A stretch of DNA of 64,000 nucleotides from Macrolepiota albuminosa (Eukaryota > Basidiomycota > Agaricomycetes > Agaricales > Agaricaceae), in contig JAMWFC010000009.1 in assembly GCA_027475525.1 (NCBI GenBank), positions 868,001-932,000 on the forward strand, given 5' to 3'. The position numbers were made by a program, and so were the translations under genes. Below the pieces are notes generated by a model that made no database searches, was not told the DNA's origin, and was given only the letters and a program-made list of their open reading frames with translations. Below are positions 47,542 through 57,353 of the stretch, piece after piece (position 1 is the stretch's first letter; each line of letters starts with the position of its first letter).

Positions 47542-48859
47542 ACTGCGGTCGCCTGTGTCAGATAACGTGAACGTTTTAGATAGTGCCAATCAATTGCAAG
47601 ATATGTAGTAACAGGTGATATCAACTGACGTCATCATGCTACTTTTTCTTCTCATACATTTGAGCGCTCAAAGTGGTACTATGATCATGGCACATGACGG
47701 AAATTTCAATCTACTTGCATAAATAGCGTATGGGCAAAAAGTCACTCATTATCATCTGAGCAATACCCAAGCACCAATTTACCGAACACACCGTAATTGG
47801 ATCTCATCCTTCCCACTGTCAAGTATCGGCTTTTTCTGCGGCGAAAAGTCATGATCATCTCTGTTAAATATTCTAGCCTTACTTTGGTAGCGTTATTCCA
47901 AGGCGTTGGGCCGTTCGTCCATTGTGCTCAAGAAGCCCGCTTTCCTGATGGACTCAAGTCGAAACTGCATCTCCAAACGAAGAGATGCATATAGGCCCCG
48001 ACCAGATCCTGATCTGTAGCAGAACCGCGTGCGACCACGGGGAAAAAATCTTGATTAATACAGCATGCACATATACAGGCACATATACAGCTGTGTCCAG
48101 CAAAGAGAACAAGTTCATCATGTTTCATGTTTGCGACATGTTATGGCATATCTGTATGTGAACCAGTTCGTCCGAATGAACTACGCCCCATCCCAAATCA
48201 AAGTCCGATAAGTCATGGCCACCAGCAAGGTAAGGCTAGCGTTTGACTCGTAACGCGGATTTACGAAAATACCGGTGCAGATCTATCCGCACGCCACTAC
48301 ACCATCCACATATCCAAAGAATGAGAGGGCACGCATCAAGCATGTATGTATGGGGTTCCCATTCCAGCCACATCTCGCAATTTGGCTACAGAATCATCAT
48401 CAATAAGACCTGATCCAACCAAATCCATGCTTTCCTTGTGTGCTCTGAACCAAGGAGCCACACTATGCTATCAAGGGAATCACAAGTGACACCCATGTGA
48501 TGTGTCATGGACTCAAATGAGAAATTGTGGCTAACTCCCTTGCTGATTAGGATAATTGACTTATGAAATCTTTTGTTCTATTATGAGGGTTTGGAGCCCC
48601 CCACGACAGGTCTCACCCATTTTCCAGTAAATAATGCTAGTGTTAGACTGCTGATGGAAATAGTTTGAGGTGAAGATTACGTGAACAGCATGGGTTTGGC
48701 ACCGACATCAAAGAATATTCGACTAGGCAAGCGGGAGGGATAAGTATAATGTTACAGTGAGAAATTAAGACGGAGGAGTCAGGAATTAGCTGGACGATGG
48801 GACAAATTGGAACAAAGGTTTCGGACGCAACATGGATTCGACTTCGACAACGAGGGGAA

Positions 48860-49115
48860 CACAAGGAATCAATCAGAAAGGACACGCATAAGTCTACAAG
48901 GAAAAGTCGAGACAGATGAATAAGGAAGTCGAATAGACAAATAAAGCAAGGTGGAAATTAAGGTTTGAAAATTATGAGACTGACTGACAGTCGAGGTGCG
49001 GATTGGGGGGGAATTGAAGATTTGGAGTGATTGGGGGAGGAATCGGCAATTCTGAGAGTCCTGGAAATTGGTATAAAAAAGATAGGATAAGGAGAATAAG
49101 CAGGTTTTCGACACC
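48860..49115 (-). repeat. Degenerate dispersed repeat, copy 2
   Basis: Reverse-complement relative of 45285-45530, with the same order of short conserved blocks. Ends and target duplications could not be defined. Confidence 0.5.
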
Positions 49116-49447
49116 CCACATTTTCTGGTCTTAAGGCTACACTTGTTGTGCTCTCATCTGTCAACTCTTGCCTTGAAACCGTCTGGTTCTGCTTGATTGA
49201 TCCGTCTTGTAGATAAAACAGAGTTTTAGTCTGCAGGACGAGTAAGTATCCATAGGTATAGTGAAAACGTAGGTAAGCTCACCCTCAGTGACTCCGTATA
49301 ATGAGGACGTGGGCGACATTCACGCGTGCACACCTAGATACTTCATTGAGGACGGAACCTCTGAGAGTTGGAAGTGAACAATGGAACATTGCCTTCAAAA
49401 AGGAAGCAAATACTTGTATGAATCATTTAAATTGCTATTTATCGCAT

Positions 49448-49656
49448 TGTTCGTTTCTTCGCCTGTTTTTTTTTTCCTTACTGCACTTAAATGTTAGCTG
49501 TCGCTACATATTGAGGTCCGTTCTTGCAACGTAATACCACTGAGTTCATTATGTTCGTTTCTTCGCCTGTTTTTTTTTTTCCTTACTGCACTTAAATGTT
49601 AGCTGTCGCTACATATTGAGGTCCATTCTTGCAACGTAATACCACTGAGTTCATTA
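49448..49656. repeat. Diverged 104-105-bp tandem duplication
   Basis: Copies start at 49448 and 49552 (TGTTCGTTTCTTCGCCTG). They differ in a T-run length (10 versus 11) and a G/A substitution. The period and the divergence distinguish it from the exact 77-bp pairs, so it is probably a real duplication. Confidence 0.85.
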
Positions 49657-51116
49657 TTGAACATCTGCGTAAGCAATCTCGTACTGGCAAGAATAGCACA
49701 ACCACGGCGTAACTAGCTAGCCGAGTGCAGTTTCTGTGCACTGAAATTTTGGAAGCTTGACCATTATTGATGCCAGGCTTTTGGAGCATACATCAGATTA
49801 TACACATGCAAGACGGTAGAGCGCGGCAGCAGAAAGAAACCTGGGGCTGTGTGACAATAGCGGTGTACCGATACACTGCCGTCTGGAGAACGCTGCCTTG
49901 GTCGACTGAGGGTGCACGTGCGGGTTTCCTATTCTAGATAGATAAAAAAAAATATTAAGGTTTGCTCGTAAAGAATAGCAAATAATTAGCGTCCATTGTG
50001 ATTGAATGAGGAAGAAAGAGAGAGAGATTCCTAAAATAGAAAGGGTCCATCGCGTAAGTCCAATCCTCGACACGTCTCAACTGTTCGATACCGTTCTTGG
50101 TAGTTCGACCTCTGACCCGACATCGAACGTTGTGTCCACGCTGTCGTTGACAGCATTCCTGATTTCTCTCGGTTGTCTGGCATCTCTGCTTCTCTTCTTT
50201 ACACTCGGCAATCTTACTCGAATCTTTACTCTGAACTACTTGACTGTTCGACATTATCCTGACTGCTCGTGTCTGCGTTCTGAGCGACTCTCTCGGTTCT
50301 TTGCGCAACACAACTTTGTTGCGTGTTTATCTGAAAGCTTTTGCTTCCCTCCTCTCTGTCTCTCTCGGCGACGTTTGTTCTTGCTGAGAACTAACTCTTA
50401 CCGGATCATACAGTTCCACGTATTCCACTCTCACATCGCATTCACCGCTTCATTACATCCTACCGACTTCTACTCTTATATTCTGTGATCAATCCGTCCG
50501 ACTTCGCTCGCGTTTTATCAGGTAGCGCATCCCTCGTCCACAACGTATTACCAAATTGGCAGAGGTTGGGTCGAAAAAAGTAGGGTTCGATGTTTCAGAG
50601 TGAGTCCTTCTTCCATGCAACAAATTTGCATTATGAATGGAACAGATTTGCATTTTAAATGCAATGGATTTGTATTATGAAAGTAACAGTTTTACCTTCT
50701 CATACCTTCTCAGCGTGCAACAGACTTCCATTATGAATGTAACAGTCAACATATGTAGATACGCCTAGAAATCTATAGGACTAAAATAAAAAAGAAGGCT
50801 GGATTTTCAACCAAACAACCGAACAAGGGAAACACAAAGAGTCCTATCGTTATAGAACTTGCTGTAAGCCGGCTAGCCGGCCGGTGATGTTGTGATTGTC
50901 AGGTGCGCCACAGTGGTGTTTCATTATCATGTCTAAGAAAGTTGACAACCTGAATTAGAGTTTATATCGAAGTTGGATGCATATTCAGATTTTCCAGGAC
51001 AAGTTCTCACCTGACCTATCTGTATCAATTTTCCGTGGTTGTTCTGCCGAGTCGGACGACAATCAGAAGGACATACTTTAAGGTTAAGTTTGTTTATGTA
51101 TTGTCACCAAGTTTGC

Positions 51117-51123
51117 TATAAAG
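51117..51123 (+). promoter_or_regulatory. Probable TATA box of the small secreted protein gene
   Basis: TATAAAG lies 87 bp before the ATG at 51204. Confidence 0.5.
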
Positions 51124-51203
51124 ATTGAACTTTGGAAGGAATCTCCCCAGAATACTCCCAAGTACTCACAACTGCCACATCAAGTGCAACCCAACCTGAT
51201 ACA

Positions 51204-51519
51204 ATGCCCTCTTTCCGTGCAGTTTTCTTGCTATCCATTATCGCCTCTGCAACTCTTTCCTACAGTGCGCCACTTGCGTCGGTTGAAGGGGTACACTTGA
51301 GGGGTGAGTGTTTTCTACCTTCACTACTCACGTCAGTGATTCTAATCTTTCCTTCGTGACTCTAGATAACTTTGATATTCTGTAAGAATAGATACTTCTC
51401 TACAGTCTGACCGATTTGTATTCACCTGTTTACTTGCAGGACCGCAACAGGGAAGGTTGTTGGTGATATGTTGAGACTGGACCCGCTGATTCACCTCCTG
51501 AACCCTCCTCCCAAGTGAC
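51204..51519 (+). CDS. Small secreted protein (64 residues)
   Basis: The model joins 51204-51303, 51366-51381 and 51441-51519. All junctions are GT-AG and in phase, and the middle exon is only 16 nt. The first 20-22 residues are a clear signal peptide (MPSFRAVFLLSIIASATLS, cleavage probably after the following YSA). The mature part is about 42 residues, without cysteines, containing VHLRDNFDIL and ending LDPLIHLLNPPPK. I recognise no family. Small secreted proteins of this size include effector-like and cell-wall-associated proteins in agaricomycetes, but nothing here fixes a role. A TATA box lies upstream. Confidence 0.65.
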
Positions 51520-53832
51520 GCTACGAGCATTAATAGGTGGTTCAAGGTTCCCAGCTGCCAGCGACCACCAGTAGCCCTATACTTGCAAGGACAATAGAAT
51601 CGTATAACTTCATTTTTGCACCGTGTCAGCGTGACCTCACTTAAGGAACTGATTCTGCAAACCGAATCATCCAACTATATTTAATACCATACATATGCCC
51701 TTTGTTGGGGGTAGGCGTCCGTATAGTAAATAGGAGCGGCTGTATATCCTCCTCGTGAATCGCAGTAGCCGAGGTGAAACGGAGAATGAATGAATGAATG
51801 ATTTCTATCTAAACCGCCGGCACGCCACTATACAGGGCTAAGAGGCGGGGGGTAGACCCTGACTCGTGCACTACTCCAGGTATTTTAACTGGATAGTCTA
51901 TCTATCTGCGGGCGTGTTTCGTAGCTTTGTGAGGTATAACTCTCTTCGTGTGGTTTTTTGTTGGCGTGTGATATGAGCTGGGTTACGTCGCGAACTACTC
52001 CCTGTGGAATATATGTGTTTGGGGTCCATAACAAACAGAAGAAACAAAAGCGACACCAAAAAAGGATTGAAGGTTGGGGTTGGTTGAAAATGTGATCAAC
52101 TCCACAAATTCTACACGTCGTCCACACTCCGCCTCGTTGCACGGCGTAGTGCGCCAAAACGCCCATCATGATAACCACCTTATTGTTCTTCAGCGGATAT
52201 ATTGATATTGCAGAATCCCAATGACGGCGAAAGGGGGCGGGAACATGGGACCCTTACAACGAGGATGCTTGTGGGTGTCGATAAAAGAAAGGGTTGAGCG
52301 TCGGCTAAACTGGTTAACGTTTCGAAAACCCATCAATATGATCTCCGTGGTGCCTGAAATACGATGATGCGGTATGTATGTAAGCGCAAAGACAATAAGC
52401 AAAAGTAAAACGTGGGGCTGATTGATATATATGGCTTGCGGCACATGTTTTTGAAGCGCGTGGGATAATGGATTCGTAAATTTCGCGGGAGCATGTGTGA
52501 TCTACTTACCGCGGTGAATCGGTTATTCAAGTCCGACTCGGATGCCCGAAAAGAAGGGTTGATTTTACCCAGTGTAATGAGTATGTATGTACGATGCATC
52601 CATACGTTACGAAGGGGGACAAACTGGGTTGAGCACGCTTTTGCGGGATTGGCGCACGCAAGGCATTTGCCGATATGTCTACAGACGAACGCGCAACAGC
52701 CGCTGGGGAAAGATATGATCCGTAATCACCACATACTGATGTATCAACAAAACAGACATACCTACAAGTCTCAAAGTCTCAAATTGTTAAAGGCATTCAA
52801 GGAGCAGGTAGGAAAGAAACAGAGATATAAGCAGCGGCAGAAATGATATCAACTACGATAAACTCGATACGGAGCACAAGATGGACTGAAAAGATGAAAG
52901 ATGAAAGGAAATGGAGATGGCAGATGTGGGCGCAATGAAAATCAAAGTCTCGGATGCAGAGGCAACAATTGAGAATTAAGATAATCCCCGTATATTGACC
53001 ACGCCGTTCGAGAAATAGATTTCTTGGTATCATAGACGTGTCAGAACTAAAGAAGTAACTGACACGGGGACTGAGAAAGACTGGCTGACAGGCAGAATGC
53101 TGGATCCGGTTGCGCTACTTCGTTGTGCTGTCACATATGATTCGTTGATACCTGATGATACAACATGAAGCGTTTGAGCGATTATCGACACGTGTAGGAA
53201 AGAGAGACCACATGTTAGAACGCGTGTGAAGTTTCAAGTCGTGTGCGAACGCGCAGTGACATTGCCCAAATCGTCATAATGGGCCTTTGGGAATTTTGAT
53301 TGTGGCAACCGTCTTTGATTCACAGTCAAAGGCGATACCTACCAAGGAACAAGGGATGATTAGTCTCGAGGGCATGGTATCCATCTAATTGATAGTTCGC
53401 AAAATCTCCCAAAAATGGAACACGAAAAGTTGCTGCAGTGGGTCCGACGCTGCCGCTGCTGACCGACGGATGGGCGCTTGGCGTAATTTTTTTCCTCTCT
53501 ATTTGTGACGTCCAAGTGAGATTGTGGGTGCAGATTGTAGCTCTTATGGAGATGATCAGCTCTTGTCCAAAGCGCGTCTTTCGACCGCAAATACAAGGAA
53601 ATGCGCATTGACTAAGAGAGTACAAGGGCATCGTGATGGAGACAGAGCGGAATGGGGCTTCTGTGGAGGGCTGAACATTTTGAACAAGGACAACCAAATG
53701 CAAAGGGCGAAGTCCCGCATCAGGACCCTGGCCCAACAAACGAGTGACCCAAAATGGAAGCAGATCTGGATCGGCTTTGTGTCGTTGGATATTTAACCGC
53801 GCAACCACACAGCGTCCTGTCTTCACTTCGCC
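51520..53832. other. Intergenic, no recognised gene
   Basis: Open stretches exist on both strands (for example 52493-52846 plus, 53326-53886 minus), but none shows a domain, codon pattern or splice structure that supports coding. The right end is the promoter region of the Clp1-like gene. Confidence 0.5.
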
Positions 53833-54749
53833 ATGTTCCAAGTTGCATCCCATTGCACTGCCTTTGACCTTCACAGCTACGCGCATGCCCCGCGTCGACC
53901 CTCAGCGCCCAGTCCCACTCTCGTTCCTGCCGTTCAGCTTCCTCGTACTCTTGCACGCCCCCCCTTTGCAGAGGTTTCTCGTGAAGCTATCGTTGCAGCA
54001 GCGCCTGAGCTCGCCGACATACCAGTTGAATACATTAGAAGCGGTCTTCGCTCCAAAGCCAATGAGTATGTGATTTCCCCATTCTATCCCATCAGATGTA
54101 TTAAATGTATCCTAGAATGCTCGCAGGAATCGCTGCATCGCAAATTCCGAGCTCAATGCCTCGATCGCGCCTGCCCCATTCTCTAAACCTACTCCTGAGG
54201 GAGACTTCATCAGAGCCGAGCTATCCTACACATGTCCTCGCTGTTACCTCATCAAAAAGTCCCTCTGATATGGCAACACTATTACCCGTGCATTCGCTAG
54301 TGCTTGCTTCTTATTGTGCCAACCTTCCCAGCCTTCCACCTTCCCCGCAACAGCCCCAATCGCCCGCGCTTCACTTGCCTGTCTTACCCCTTTCCCTTCC
54401 ATCTCCTGCGGCGTTTTCTCTTCTCCATTCTTTTATGTACCATCATCGCTTGGAGGCCGTTTTGAAAGCCCTCTTCCCTATGCCGACAGCATTCCTCCAA
54501 TCCCTATCTCATGACACAGTGAGGGATGCTCTCGACTCGGGACCCATGCTTCACCAGCTCTCGTCATACCTCTGCTCCTCTGCTTCTGCAAACCCGCAAA
54601 CCCTCACTACACATGCTGCGCATGTAAAAGAACTCTGGCAGACCATGATTTCTCTCGGCATTCATGACCCCGAGCTATGGGACACGATCGACCTAGCATG
54701 GGAGGTCATTCTCGGGGCGTTCAACCTCGCAGCAACTGCACCACAGTGA
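53833..54749 (+). CDS. clp1: Clp1-like protein (clamp-cell development)
   Basis: Clp1 of Coprinopsis acts downstream of the mating-type homeodomain complex and is needed for clamp formation; related proteins act in smut fungi. Exons 53833-54065 and 54116-54749 with a 50-bp intron give 288 residues. The N-terminal part (AEVSREAIVAAAPELADIPVEYIRSGL) and the central part (YPTHVLAVTSS, LLPVHSLVLASYCANLPSLPP, PLSLPSPAAFSLLHSFMYHHR) follow the pattern I recall for Clp1-like proteins. A proline/serine-rich loop lies between. The C-terminus is helical (HVKELWQTMISLGIHDPELW). Assignment is from pattern memory, so the family should be confirmed. The gene is intact. Confidence 0.7.
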
Positions 54750-55416
54750 ACAAGCGCCGTCCTTGTTCCAACACCTTCTTATAGCACCTAATACATGTAG
54801 AACAAGACTCAGATACCCTTACTGCACATTACTATCCAGTTCACCTCTATGATTGGTCTGCGCGTGGCCGCGACCTCACTGTATCTAGTAGACTAATTAA
54901 TGTATTACCGTTTCCATCACATATCTTGCATTATGCCATCAATAGCTACTTGATCCACTGTAGATCGGTCTTCAATTAATCCACTACTATAACAATTGAA
55001 TGCCTGATCTCAAGCTTCGTAATCTGTAACTCTCAAGACAGAACTTTGACATGCTTGCACTTTGAAAAACCGTCCGTCGTGAGATGCCGCTGTTTGGGAT
55101 CTTCAAAGGCCGGAGCTTCAGAAAACGCGTCGTGCATGAGCCATTGACAGCAAAAGGAGACTACCCAGTTATCTTCTAAAGAATATATGACAGAATTTGA
55201 AGGAGTGGTTTCTTGTCAAGTGAGTTCACCCCGTCGCGTAGACTCATAGCACGTGAGCGTGGTGTTCCCACCACGTGACTCTGATTTTGGAAGGGGTGTT
55301 GGTCAAGACCCGTGCATTTTTGCAGCATTCTAGCATCTTCGGGAACGATCCACCCGGATACTTATTTAAATTAAATTGACCCCATCATCCCAAGCTCTAA
55401 TTACTTACCTGCTGAT
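54750..55416. other. Intergenic between Clp1-like and cyclophilin-40 genes
   Basis: No gene was seen. CACGTGAG and CACGTGAC E-box-like words lie near 55251 and 55273, about 150 bp upstream of the cyclophilin start. The sequence just before the start is TA-rich. Confidence 0.5.
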
Positions 55417-56981
55417 ATGTCTACATCAGACCGTCCCATCGTCTTCTTCGACATAACCATCGGTGACAAACCCATAGGTCGGATTGTCTTCTCACTGTTC
55501 ACTGATCTTGTCCCAAAAACTGCTGAGAACTTCCGCAAGTATCTTCTTTTTTCCTTTGTCACAGTATCTCACTAACATAATACAATGTTCGTCAATTAGG
55601 AGCCCTCTGTACTGGTGAAAAGGGAGTTGGATCGGCTGGCAAGCCCCTCCACTACAAGGGCTCTGCATTCCATCGCGTGATCAAAGGGTAAGCGGTTGTC
55701 TGGAATTAGATCCCTCTATTAGACACGAACATTGGTCACGCTGGCAGATTCATGTGCCAAGGTGGAGACTTTACCGCTGGAAATGGTATGATTTCCCTCT
55801 CAGAATCCATCCGTATTCAAAGCTTACATGGTCATTTGTCACAGGTACCGGAGGCGAGTCTATCTATGGAGAAAAGTTCGAAGATGAGGCGTTTGTGGTC
55901 AATCATAATAAGCCCTTTTTGTTATCCATGGTATTGTAGAGTTTTTGATGCTCTTGATGTCTTCACTACTCCATATTGACAACCTTTTATTTTAGGCCAA
56001 TGCGGGCCCGAATACCAATGGCTCTCAATTCTTCATCACGGTGGCCCAAACACAACACTTGGACGGCAAACATGTTGTATTTGGTGAAGTAATCAAGGGC
56101 AAATCAATTGGCATGTCTTGGGACCATTCGTCCTCCCTCCTTCACGAGCTAACTTGAATTTGATCTTATTAGTACGTCAAATTGAGAACTATCCCACCTC
56201 CAATGGAGACGTTCCAACTTCGCCTATAGTCATCGCCGACTCGGGCGTCCTTTCTCCCGACGACCCTTCGCTTACCGAGTCTGCCATAACCAACGGTGAC
56301 GTATACGAGGATTATCCCGATGACGAAGATCGAGACGTACAGAAACCCGAGGTTGCACTTGACATCGCGAAAGCGGTGCGCGAAATCGGTAACACCCTCT
56401 TCAAAGAGGGGAAAATCTCGGAGGCTCTTTCCAAATACCAAAGTGCGTTCGTCGACTCTTCCTCATTTAACTCGACGTTCGACGTAACATTGATCCGAAT
56501 TCCCAGAATCTATCCGTTACTTGGACGTTCATCCTATCCTCCCTGAAGACGCACCTCCAGAGCTTCGGGATTCATATGACGCTCTACTCGCGCCGCTCCT
56601 CCTCAACTCTGCGCTTGCTGCAATCCGATCCCAGCCTCCTTCGTCGCAGAACGCCGACGTCGCCATCAAGAATACTACGCGGGCTCTGGACAGATTAGAG
56701 CTGAACACTGCGGACAAAGGTACGTTTCTTCCCATGCGTCATGGTTGAGTGTCACATGCAAATGTTGAAATATGCGCTCTGCATTAGCGAAAGCCTTGTA
56801 CCGCAGGGCCCTTGCCAGGGTCATCCAGAAGGATGAGGCCGAGGCCGAGGGAGACCTCGTAGAAGCGAGCAAGCTTGTGCCTGAAGACGGAGCCATTGCT
56901 GGCGAACTTGCAAAGGTTAGACAGCGGAAGAAGGAGAAGCGCGAGAAGGAAAAGAAGGCTTTCAAGAAGCTGTTCGCTTAG
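55417..56981 (+). CDS. CYP40: Cyclophilin-40 type peptidyl-prolyl isomerase with TPR domain
   Basis: It is an Hsp90 co-chaperone that isomerises proline bonds. Exons: 55417-55534, 55600-55687, 55748-55785, 55845-55930, 55996-56110, 56173-56442, 56507-56719 and 56788-56981, giving 373 residues, typical of the family. The cyclophilin domain (1-170) shows [46 protein letters not shown] and HVVFGEV, including the catalytic arginine (FHRV). The TPR region includes [16 protein letters not shown], [10 protein letters not shown] and [11 protein letters not shown], and ends in a lysine-rich tail ([17 protein letters not shown]). Introns 1 (55535) and 5 (56111) begin with GC rather than GT; reading frame and motifs ([24 protein letters not shown]) force these GC-AG choices. 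Confidence 0.93.
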
Positions 56982-57353
56982 ACGCGTGGTTAGGAAGGAA
57001 AAGAGATGGAAGAGATATCAGTATAAATAATGTATCACATAGAAGCTATAGGACAAATGGGATTGCTCATCTAAGGATCGTGACAGTTTCTGAGGACAGT
57101 TTCCGTCTCGATTCTGAAGAAGTTGGTGTCATGGTTGCTGCGTTTGGTCGAGCTTCCTCTCAGTGGCAGATTAATCAATCTGAAATCAGCTAGAGTTTTT
57201 ATAGGTCTCGGTAACCTAGCTTGTTTCTTCGTCGAATTCTGTACTTTCTAGGAGACAGTTTCCAGCAGTAGTATATAAGCTTGCGATGTCCAAAACCAAT
57301 CGATTTGAGCAGGATAATTTTTGTAAAACAGCTTATCCTATTATACGATTGAT

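Larger units (their letters stand above)
43851..48199. repeat. Tandem segmental duplication (two units, each with a DJ-1-like gene)
   Basis: Unit A is about 43851-46127 and unit B about 46128-48199, head to tail. They align from AATATGGCGTCGGTCT at the start to CCAGTTCGTCCGAAT-ACT near the end, with substitutions and small indels throughout. The main difference lies just upstream of the two genes: 45245-45605 in A is unrelated to 47580-47705 in B. The divergence and short indels exclude a recent assembly collapse. Confidence 0.9.
48200..51116. other. Intergenic, no recognised gene
   Basis: It contains the dispersed repeat at 48860-49115, a 104-bp tandem duplication at 49448-49656 and a pyrimidine-rich stretch at about 50060-50490 without coding support. 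The GCCGGCTAGCCGGC palindrome near 50870 is short and of unknown meaning. Confidence 0.5.

Noticed and set aside
49448..49656. Tandem duplication considered as another 77-bp assembly artefact
   Set aside because: Its period is 104-105 bp and its copies have diverged, so it does not fit the artefact.
52493..52846. 117-codon plus-strand open frame
   Set aside because: No recognisable domain, no partner exons, isolated in spacer. Possible but unsupported.
53326..53886. 186-codon minus-strand open frame
   Set aside because: It overlaps the start and promoter of the Clp1-like gene on the other strand and shows no domain or splice support.
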